In this document: one piece after another, positions 54,870-64,000 of the stretch
Position numbering within the stretch: position 1 is the stretch's first letter
Layout of the letters: each line of letters starts with the position of its first letter
From: Alviniconcha marisindica
Lineage: Eukaryota; Mollusca; Gastropoda; Provannidae
Length of the DNA: 64,000 nt
Direction: 5' to 3'
Assembly (NCBI GenBank): GCA_018857735.1
Contig: JABMCL010000061.1
Span: forward strand, 420,001 to 484,000
Translations under genes and position numbers: made by a program
Notes under the pieces: generated by a model
Told to the model about the DNA's origin: nothing
The model's input: the letters and a program-made list of their open reading frames with translations, nothing else
The model's database searches: none

Positions 54870-57451
54870 TTCCTGGGATGTAAACTTTGATGTGTTTCTG
54901 AGTTTTTCCTCTCTTCTGTCTGCCTGCCGCCACCGCCACCACCACCCCGCCCACATTGATCATTCATGTATGTGAACATGAAAATAGCTTACCAAAGTGC
55001 CTTGTTTGTGAAGTCTCCTTTTTTCTTTTTCTTTTTTTAACCTGTGTATTGAAACTTCTGTATTGTCTGAGGTCTGTGCACCTTTTACAACTTGTTGCCA
55101 ATTAATGAAATGGGGTGTCGGTAGTCGGCTGGTTTACAAGTGTTATCCATTCTCTGTCAACTTCAGCTGCTGAATCTGTAGTTGAACCTGTCAACTGGAG
55201 GAGCATCAGCATCCAGGAAACGACAAACTTGTGCATATCACATCCGATACATACAGTGATGGAGGTTTTTTTTTCTTTCAGGTCTCCTCCTGAACCCCAT
55301 TTAGGCATTGCAGCTCTGGTTGTTCAGTTCTGTGCTTTGGAGGTCAGAAATTGCACCCACAGTACTTGGTAGCATGCCATAACATATATACTATACTAAG
55401 GAGTCCAAGTACCCCCCACCCCCAACTAAGTTTAATAATAGCCATTCCTGACCCCTCAAATCACATTTCTGGCATCTCCAGTTATTACTATTCCTCCACA
55501 AAGGATACCACAGCAGCTTTCTGAATTTCATTTTTCTTCAAACCCCACACACATGATAAATCTAACCACCCAAATCATTTCTCGTGCAAGCAGGTTTGTA
55601 TTTATTACAAATCGTTTGGAAATTATGATCTCAAAGTTATATCTCTCCCTACCCCTCTGTCTTGGAAATACAAGCATGAATAATATTTTATTTATAAACT
55701 GCTTTGATTTTGTAAATTTGACTCGAGTAAGGGTTTATATTTGAGCAGTTTAAAAATATATTTATGACACAGTTTGACCATCCTGGGATGACCGTATCCA
55801 GTTGACAGGACATTAAAATCTAGTTGCGTATTTTTTTAAAGCGCTAAGTTAGCTGTTCCACATAATTTGTAAGTGTGTAAATTGTGTTTACCCTCCAATT
55901 AAATGGGATGGGGTGTGTCATGTGCTATATATGTCTTATCAGCAAAGCCCATTTTGCTGTTGTTTGCAAATGTATCCAGCTACATTTGTTGGTAGTGTAT
56001 TGCATTTTTTAATGTGCGCTTCCATGTTGTTTTTGTTCCATATTCAAGTGTTATATGTACAAACCACCGCAGAAGGCTCTACGCTCGGAAGAAGCAAACC
56101 ACCAATAATGTGTTCAACTGTCAGATGCATGTGTCCATTATATCGTTTGTACATATTTTATAAAGTCAGAAAATGCCTTTCAGTGGAGACATTAAAGGGG
56201 GCTGCTGATTGTGTTCATTACAAACATGTCCGTTAATGTCCCCTCTGAGCATGAATGTCAATTTTGGTTGCAGGTATTATCAGTTGCTTTTCGCTAATCG
56301 TCAGCATTGACCATGCATAAGATTGACCAATTTGCAGTCTATTGTCATTGAGATTTTGGTTATCTAATCATCAAAGTTGATGTTTGGGTTATGCATAGTC
56401 CTGATCATGTGTGTGCATGTTTGCATTATATAACAATGCATTGCAATCCAGCAGTACACTGCCATTTGTTAAATAATTTTGAAAGAATTTGTCAAGTTTG
56501 TGCTGTATCTGACTAGGGCTCGGTTGCATGGCTGTTCTCAAATAGCCCTGGTGCTAGATAGCACAAAGTTTTTGTTGCTGTGTGGGCAACTTTCTTCTAC
56601 ATTGGGTAGTGTCCCCTTGATACAGTCAGCGTCGTCAACATGCGAACAATTTTTTACACGATGTATCAGTATGTACGAAAACTGCAGATCTGCATACAAA
56701 AATATCACTGACAAGTTATAAACAGTACAGTTATAATTTAAATGATCTTAGATTTCTGTAACTATGTACACACATGGCAGTTTGTATGGGACTAAATACA
56801 TGACTGTGCTGTTGGATTTTTCTGTTTCGAAATGAAGAAATCGGTGCCGTCAACAAGAGCCCGTGTAATCAGATGGGTTAAAGCGCACTGAAGGTTGAAC
56901 AGAACGCTGATTTTATTAGGAGTAACATGACAACAGACACACACGCACCCACAAAAAACACGCAAATGGATTCGTTTGATATCTGAAAACCCAGTCCGTT
57001 ATGTTCACTTTCCCTAGCTAAGCAAGCATTTACAAGTTGGGGGGGGGTGGGGGGTAAAGTTACAGTCAAATCTGAGCAAGTTGTGTTGGTAAGCAAACCC
57101 ATGCTATCCGATTGCACAGCTGTTCCTGCAGATTTAGCATGAAGCAAATATTCAGAGTGCTAAGAACGCCATGCATCCGATCCCAGGAATGTGAACACAA
57201 GCACAGAATGTTTAACAATTTTACCCTTTTTCTTCTTCTTTTTTAACCAAGTTAAAAGTAACTTGATTTAATCAGAACCCGGTGTGTAATTGCGCTGCCA
57301 GCAGTTGTTCAGTCATTATTATGTACCAAGCTATATTAAATATGCAATTTACATTAAATATTTGCGGTGTTGTCAGCAATGTCCTTCAGCAAGAGATGGA
57401 AAGTACGCTGACTGTTGAAACTTTGTTTCTTTTCTTTTTTCTCTCTGCGGG
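54870..57451 (+). other. TYMS 3' UTR and intergenic region
   Basis: No canonical AATAAA lies close to the stop; an AATGAA near 55106 and ATTAAA near 55897 and 56189 are candidates. A diverged retroposon tail (GGATGACCGTATCCAGTTGA) lies at about 55785. Open frames here have no splice or start support. Confidence 0.4.
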
Positions 57452-60400
57452 TATAGACCATTCCCACGAGCGAGGCAGGAGTTTGGTACAAGTATAGCCC
57501 CTTGCCGAGTGGGACATCTGGCTGCCGTTCAACAGCAGCGAGTGCATGGTCATTTCACTCAGCAAACATTAATTTTTAGATTTAAAAGTATGTTTGAAGA
57601 AAAATGGACAGCTGATCAAGAGCACAAAGGCAGAACCTGTCTGTTGTAACATATCGTACTTTATTTTCCCACAATGAGGAGCGGTTTCATCAGATGGGCT
57701 TCAAAAGGGAGAAAAAAAGAGAACTTGAACTCAAAAACTTTATTTTACAGGGATTGTAGTTTAGGTTCAGTCAAAAACCAGTCTAACTACTAGTCCTTAC
57801 CAAGTTACTGATCAGTAAATATAAAATTACAGGCATCATTTAGAGAGAAGAAGAAGAAAATAAGTGTGTGTATATATATAGATATGTATATATAAGAAAA
57901 CTTACAAAGAAAGAAAACAGAAGTAAACGTAAATATAAATACTGATGAAAGTGAAATATAATTATATATATAATGAAAATTAAAAAAGAGAATAAGAATA
58001 AACAAAAGTATAAAGACAGGTCAACCAGCATATTCACACTAAACGCACAGGTAAAAGCTGCTGTACTCACAATAAACAGAAACAGGCGCAACTCATAATA
58101 GTTGTAGCAACAACCAAGTATTGCACATAAATGCAGCACTGAAGACCATGCTGCCTCACTGTAACTAATGATACAGTTTGATCAAATCAATTCACATCTC
58201 AAGTATAATTAAGACTACATTTAAAATCATATGTTTATTTGTAAAATTAGCCTCGCACACACACAATGTTAGACTCAAGTTATGAGTCTTGAATGTGATC
58301 GTAAGCTGCTTGACTAGTGATTCCTTCAAAGACAGTGAGCACAGCTACTCAGAGAAGAGTGGGAAATGTTCAGCTTACAATAAGTGACAGAAATAATCAC
58401 ACATGACTGCCAGCATTGACAAATTCATTCATAAAGTTAATTCATCAACAGCCAACCTAACCTGCATTTTAACAAATGGCATTGCCTATCAGTTTGTCTA
58501 TATAAATTCTCATGAAGGATGAATACGTAGAACGTACAGTGTCAGAGAACACTGCTACTCTACTAGATGAACCTTCAGTTCTTGTCCCATTTATTTTGAA
58601 ATTATGTAATGTATGGCAGTATTTTGCTGCTTCTGCATTTAATTTTGTGAGTTACAAGCCAGGGACTTGAACTGTTTACTAGAAGTACAAGTACCCAGAT
58701 ACTGAAATAGTTTGCAATACATTTCTCATTATGACTGATCCAATTAACCGTCTGAACAAAGTGAGCGGAAGAAGTTTTTTCTCATAACACTGAGTTGAGG
58801 AGGAGAGGGAGATTTATACAATTTGCAATTTCTTCACATTATTATAGACTTGTAAAGATGTATATCAACACTTTGAATATATGGACTACTTATGATAAGT
58901 TTAATTCAGTTAGCAATATTAATAATAAAGATATAAAATGGGTGTGCAGTGATTTACAACACACACACACGGTTAAGTGAAGTAAAGACAATGAAGAGAT
59001 TGAGGCAAGAGGTTTAAAGATAGTTTTTGAGCAGGTGTTTTATGAGGACAGTTTTAAAAGGGGAAGCAAAATCAGTTCAAGTCAATCTCTTTACTTGGTT
59101 ATTTAACAAAACTGTTCATAAATGGTAATAAAAATCAAGTAGACATTTAATGATTTATTCACAGTTACTTGTCAGTTAGTGTTATTTTCCTCTCAGAACA
59201 CAGAAGCCCACATATGAATGAAACTGAAAATATGATGAACAAAATGTAAAACCACAAAACTACATCAATCACTGTGTGAGTACTGCATTTTGTGAATTGC
59301 ATTTTTTCTTTTTTTTAAGGCACTATGCATGCATGCAGCTGGTGTGTTTGTGCAGGTATGTGTGTTGAATTGTACTGTTAATCTCTGGCTGCATTTATTT
59401 GTTCATTAATTTTTAAAATAAGTAGAATGCATACATGTATACTGGTTGTGTGTACATATATGTGTGGGTGGGTTGGGGAGGTGTTGTTATGTGGGTGTGT
59501 AAGCAAGAGATAGATGTACGGGTGTGCACATGTGTCTTCATAGCTGTATTTTTAATCTGTGTCTAAACTGACTTGCATATTTTAGCAGAGTGTGTGTGTG
59601 TGTATATATATATATATAGTAATACTAATAGTGTGTGTGTGTAATCAATAGTTAATGCACTAGGCCTACACTATTTGTTATAATATATGTTTGTTTTTTA
59701 ATTTTGCTTGTGGCCATAATTAGAATTTCCTGTGTTTACAGAGGACAACTGAATATTCTTGATTCTTAAAAAGCGGTATATGTATAGATATAAACTGTAT
59801 ATTGCTGTAATGTACACTGTTATGATTCAGACCTCTTTAAGTTTAAAGAAATTTTGATAATTTGACTAGAAAAAAGAGAGAAAAAAATGAAATGAGAAGC
59901 CAAAAGGTAAAACTCAGGCCACATTCCTTACAGTTTATACTAAGTGAGTAAGTAGCAGTGGGTGTAATATGAAAAGCTATATTCTGAACTACTCCAGGGT
60001 TTTTAGACAGAAAAAATAATAGTGTACTTGTCAGTGGAAAGCAAATGTCATCAACACCACTGTCTCACTCAAACCTTTTATTTACAATTTGCCATATAAA
60101 GGCACAAACACAGTTGGCATACATGCACCAACAGGAGACTTTGGTCAGGATTTACAAATTAAAAATTACAAAATAAATTAAAGGCACACTGCTGATAGGC
60201 TTAGCGCTAGGATTAGGCTACCTGTCCGTAGCGTAGATACTGTAATGATAGCACATAGGCTTGGCCGGTGATTTTGTTGTGAATCCCCTTTAAAGATACA
60301 CCCCCACCCCAGTTTTTAAAAGCGTCTGGATCCTGAAAGAATTCTGTCCGAAATAAAAACTTTAATTTAAAAAACAAACAAACTGTGCAGTTAATCTGTT

Positions 60401-60634
60401 CAACTTTAATTCACATCCCTCCACCTCCTTTCCTTTGTAGTTCATACAGCACACACAGTATCCTTCCCCATGGTAGTTATTTTTTAGTATTGCGGTTGAT
60501 CGAAACATCTTCGCTCATGCGACACCCAGTAGGCGGTGGATAGCTGACTACCCATAGCCGCCGGAACGTCCCAGTCAACAAACTAACGCAGGGGCAGAGC
60601 ACTCTAAAATTTCCTCTCATGGGAATGGTCTATA
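57452..60634 (+). mobile_element. large TIR element, copy 2 (right of thymidylate synthase)
   Basis: TATAGACCATTCCCACGAGC at the left and CATGGGAATGGTCTATA at the right are inverted complements. At 3183 bp it is the cleaner of the two copies, with short TA runs and no SINE. The interior is AT-rich with several microsatellites and no protein-like frame longer than about 60 codons, so any transposase must be supplied from elsewhere. Same orientation as copy 1. Confidence 0.85.
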
Positions 60635-60639
60635 CACGC

Positions 60640-61480
60640 TAGCATAACACCAAACTCCAAGCACTGGTTTACGACATCCTTCCTTTGGAGGAAGGTGCCG
60701 GAAAGCGGTGCTCGGGAGTGTGAAAAGCACACTGATTAGACATTTTTACCGATCGCTGAGCCTAGCAGAGGATCCTGTGATTGTTCATGTCTCCGTACAT
60801 AATCATCAGTCTCTCTTTTTTCTTTCCTCTTTTTCTTCTTTTGTTTTCAGTACTTCTTTCCCTTATGAAAAATTCGGCTCGGCTTACCTGACACAATCAA
60901 CCAGAACTAAATGGGATCCGGGCTGGTTTTGCACAATATTGTCCAGGCTGTCTGAAAGAACGCAACCGAATCTGCATGTGGGAAACTGGTAGCGGGCCGA
61001 TTGCGTCTCGCTAGAACCGGACTAGATGCGTTTGGCCAAAACCTGACCTGGCCATCCGGATCGGATCCGGGTCGGTTTTACACAATGTCATCCATGCATT
61101 CTTTGGAAAAACGGATGCGGGAAGTCAGATCCGGTATATACGATTCTGGCCGTAATGGCCATAACTGGCCGTAATGGCCATAACTGGCCGTAACCAAAAC
61201 GCTTCCTGATCGGATCTTGCATGTTTACTGGGTATATGTAGGTCCATGCACCAACCCATATACACAGTGGCACACTCGAGATCGCATAAACTGGGCACTG
61301 ACGCAGCGGATAAAATGCCCCCCACCTGGCCAAACAAATTGATATATTTATATAAATAACAAGGCCAGCCCGGTGTCGGGGCCTCGTTCTCAATCAAAAG
61401 ATTGAACCGGAAATTTTGCTAAGTCTGTGGGCATCCAAAGTGAAACAGTCCGGTCAAATCTCGGTACGCACGAGGTCGGC
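60640..61480. repeat. interspersed-repeat fragments
   Basis: 60645-60720 matches 8680-8770 (CCAAGCACTGGTTTACG). 61145-61195 has a 19-bp unit (CTGGCCGTAATGGCCATAA) repeated two and a half times. 61370-61475 matches 42208-42350 (GGGCATCCAAAGTGAAAC region). Confidence 0.6.
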
Positions 61481-61503
61481 TGTCAGCCACAGACAGTTTA
61501 TAA

Positions 61504-61982
61504 TTATTGATTGATTGATGATCGCTTATATAGCGCTATTCTCCGCTCTCTTGAACAGACTCACTGCGCTCGTATGTGGTTTACATCAGTGACTAGCTTT
61601 TTCATAGCGCGTTTTTTTGGATATCCACCGCCGAAGTGGTGTACTTACAGCGCTGACATGGCTGGTGCCACATGAAACTGCAGCCGTCTCGGCGCAAGTT
61701 CTGTGTACACCATACAACCATGCACCATGTCACTTCATGCAAAGCCACATACGTAAGGTGTATGCGTGTTTAGCTGTAACCTGCCACCTGCACTTTTGGC
61801 AGAATGACCGGGGTCTTTTACGTGCTACAGCGAGTAACACGGGGGTGGAACGGATACCGAAATAAGAGTCAGCACAGAAAGTCGACCCTGGAGAAGAAAA
61901 TTCTCCCGCCGCTCCTGCAGGGATTCGAACCCGCGACCTTTCAACCACGAGTCCGGCGCTCTAACCACTGAGCATCCCCGCA
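61504..61982 (-). repeat. tRNA-derived SINE, copy 2
   Basis: On the minus strand it starts with a tRNA-like head (GCTCAGTGGTTAGAGC, box B GGTTCGAATCC) and ends in the ATTGATTGATTG stretch at the left. It has the same body as 4655-5070, plus about 60 bases (CTTACAGCGCTGACATGGCT region) missing from copy 1. Confidence 0.85.
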
Positions 61983-62099
61983 GACTTGAATTACAGACAT
62001 TCAATGTCTGTGGTGTCAGCACTTTCCCACATACGTCCGGGTTGGAGGAGTTGTTGAACTCTGATTGGTTGTCTGTGCGAAAGGGGGTCTATACGACGC

Positions 62100-62195
62100 T
62101 GTTCAGAGCTCAGGAGCTGTGTGAAAGTCGAGGTGGCCGTCCTGGGGTCCCTGTCTCTAACAGTCCGTACGGTCTCTATGGACGTAAAGCAACAT
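62100..62195 (+). repeat. SINE tail family (GGACGTAAAGCA), copy
   Basis: Best copy of the family: GAGCTCAGGAGCTGTGTGAA, GTCGAGGTGGCCGTCCTGGG and CTCTATGGACGTAAAGCAAC in order. Confidence 0.75.
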
Positions 62196-63400
62196 TGACT
62201 GAAACGACGCTGTGCATATTCCACCAAATTCGGACATGAGCGACAGGTTCGATCTTAAATGTGCCTAGTGTGAATTTTGTTGTTTTAGTTGATTTTTGAA
62301 AAATGCGTACATAGATCTCTAATGACATTCCGGTAGCAAACCAGCACAGTTGATTTTGTGGCCTACTTATTAGGCTGCTTGTAGTTGTCATTCATTTCTA
62401 CTGTACATTGTTAAAGCTGATTTTAAACAACTCCAATTTTAATGCTACTAATGATACCTAGGTCTACCTGAACGGAGATTCCCAGTCGCCCTCGCCAGAT
62501 TCTCAGTAGGTGAATATGTTTTATGGTTTCTCGAGTCTAAGGAACCCCTAATAAACCCCTTCTATCGAACCGAAACGAACCGAGTCTTTTTTCTTTTTTT
62601 AAATCCACCAAAATTGACAAAGACAAAAAGATGCCATCGCTGGTATGCTACACTCTTGAAATTGATGTTTTGTCAATCAATGGCGGCGACTTCAGCCGAC
62701 ATGGATCAAATAGTGTGGCTGAACCACTTTTGACGCATTTTCGGCCTCTGTTTATGTAAGATTACACTGTGGGCCCGTTGGAATAGCTGAGCATAAGAAC
62801 TGGCATTTTGCCAGGTTTTAATTGTATTGGGTGTCGCTGCTTTGGGCAGTCGATCTCGCACTATCACTGTCTGCATACACTGAAGACGGCACGACTGCAT
62901 TGTGCGTAGCACCATATCATTATACTGACACCAGCTATACATCATTTTGGCTATGCCTTTTGCTGTGGTGTTTACTGCTTACCGCAGCGATCGCTATTCA
63001 GGATCAAGTAGCTGGCTACAGTGAGGTAAATTTTCCAAACCTTGACGTGACAAAAGCCGTGTGCAAACCGACATATTCTGCTTGGAAGTGATGTTACCTT
63101 ATGTTGTGTGCACATGTTATGTTATTATTAACTTGTTTTAAGTATTATTGTAATTTGTTTAAACCCTTCTTTTTTTTCCTCTTTTTTTCTTTTTAAGTTT
63201 TCCCCCCATTCACATGTTACATTGATGGTATGTTTCAAAGCAAATTTCCTTTTAAGGACAATAAAGAATTATGTTATCTAATTATCTTATATTTTCGTAA
63301 TGACAAATCTCAGTCACGTTGTCATTTTGGACAAACACCGTTCACAGTATCGATTTCCTTTATAATAACAATGACAAATAACAAATTTCTAATATGCACA
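62196..63400. other. no gene supported
   Basis: ATGGCGGCGACTTC at 62683 has a good initiation context but the frame stops after 17 codons. An open frame with a hydrophobic stretch (WLCLLLWCLLL) at about 62930-63000 has no ATG start. AATAAA at about 63260. It could be an exon plus 3' UTR of an unseen gene or chance. Confidence 0.3.

Positions 63401-63402
<2 letters not shown>

Positions 63403-63498
<96 letters not shown>
63403..63498. repeat. CT and CA microsatellite
   Basis: A CT run passes directly into a CA run. Confidence 0.95.
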
Positions 63499-63621
63499 TA
63501 CAGCTGTTGTAATAGACTCCAACTAGCTTTGACAGATGGCATGTCTCTGTAACTGGAGTTCAAGCTGCCAAAATGTGATATTAGACCTGCCAAACCACAT
63601 GTCTAAAAGTGCCCTGTTGCG

Positions 63622-63704
63622 GCACGTTTTGTCACTAAGGTGACAAAACGTGCAGCGATGCCTGCACGTTTTGTCGCCAACGAGATAGTGACAAATCATG
63701 CAGG
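63622..63704. repeat. two adjacent hairpins sharing GCACGTTTTGTC
   Basis: GCACGTTTTGTCAC, loop TAAG and its exact complement (63622-63653), followed by CCTGCACGTTTTGTCGC paired imperfectly with GTGACAAATCATGCAGG (63661-63704). Confidence 0.85.
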
Positions 63705-63746
63705 CATTGTACCTTTCCTCACTTGGATGTCAGTACATGTGATATT

Positions 63747-63850
63747 GTGTGTGTGTCTCTCTCTCTCTCTCTCTTCTCTCTCTCCTCCTCCTCTCTCTCT
63801 TGTCTCTCTCTCTGCGTGTGTGTGTGTGTGTGGGGGGGGGGGGGGGGAAG
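63747..63850. repeat. GT, CT and G-run low complexity
   Basis: GT, CT and TCTCC runs, a second GT run and a 16-base G homopolymer. All open frames here are microsatellite translations. Confidence 0.95.
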
Positions 63851-64000
63851 ATACACGCGCGTACAGGATCCTGTGCCACACACGCGCGGACATACGCACA
63901 CCACTCCCCCCCTCTCATTCTCGACGTTAAGCACGATGTCTACAATTGATCAAGTTATGCCGTAAGACGTCCATCAGTCCGCATGATCTCTTGTCTATTA

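Noticed and set aside
55913..56236. 107-codon frame after thymidylate synthase
   Set aside because: Composition is that of AT-rich noncoding DNA, with no domain and no splice support.
57840..58139. Aromatic/Ile-rich minus frame inside large element copy 2, as a transposase candidate
   Set aside because: It is low-complexity sequence and the corresponding region of copy 1 is not conserved as a frame.
62822..63091. 89-codon frame with a hydrophobic segment
   Set aside because: It lacks an ATG, has no clear acceptor, and its composition is not convincing. Kept only as a remark.

Overview
This is eukaryotic nuclear DNA from an invertebrate, most likely a mollusc and probably a marine gastropod. 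It has spliced genes with GT-AG introns, very dense CT/CA/TA microsatellites, long minisatellites and several SINE-like families of a kind common in molluscan genomes. The species assignment is inference. The four well-supported genes were read by joining exons whose reading phases agree.

Layout. Positions 1-6.8 kb hold putative exons of an unidentified plus-strand gene, including a cysteine-rich WSC-type exon at 6527-6713, separated by minisatellites. Positions 7-12.5 kb are repeats plus a possible promoter near 9.3-9.7 kb. Positions 12.9-22.7 kb hold a 7-exon, 428-residue plus-strand gene for a domesticated Ty3/gypsy-type integrase (KRBA2-like) with an intact HHCC finger and DDE triad. One of its introns carries a piggyBac-like element (19018-20189). 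A small minus-strand membrane-protein ORF (24936-25163) lies head-to-head with myotrophin (25474-36145, plus, 117 residues, 4 exons), whose first intron contains a roughly 275-bp satellite. The ribosomal protein S16 gene (37941-43806, minus, 146 residues, 5 coding exons plus a TOP-type 5' UTR exon) converges on myotrophin. Thymidylate synthase (48932-54869, plus, 333 residues, 7 exons) follows, with two E2F-type sites just upstream. Positions 60.6-64 kb are repeats and SINEs.

Mobile structure. Thymidylate synthase is bracketed by two direct copies of a 3-4 kb terminal-inverted-repeat element (44792-48756 and 57452-60634). The left copy ends about 135 bp before the E2F sites and carries a nested SINE with an 11-bp target duplication. 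A shorter inverted-repeat element occurs at 26.1 kb and, inverted, at 44.3 kb.

Recurring theme. Several exons are followed at once by tandem duplications, and three of these duplicate the exon's 3' end with its splice donor (exons ending at 311, 17497 and 53232). No prokaryotic features, CRISPR arrays or viral genomes were seen. The genes are unrelated housekeeping functions (actin-capping regulation, translation, dTMP synthesis) plus one transposon-derived gene; nothing indicates that they act together as a system.
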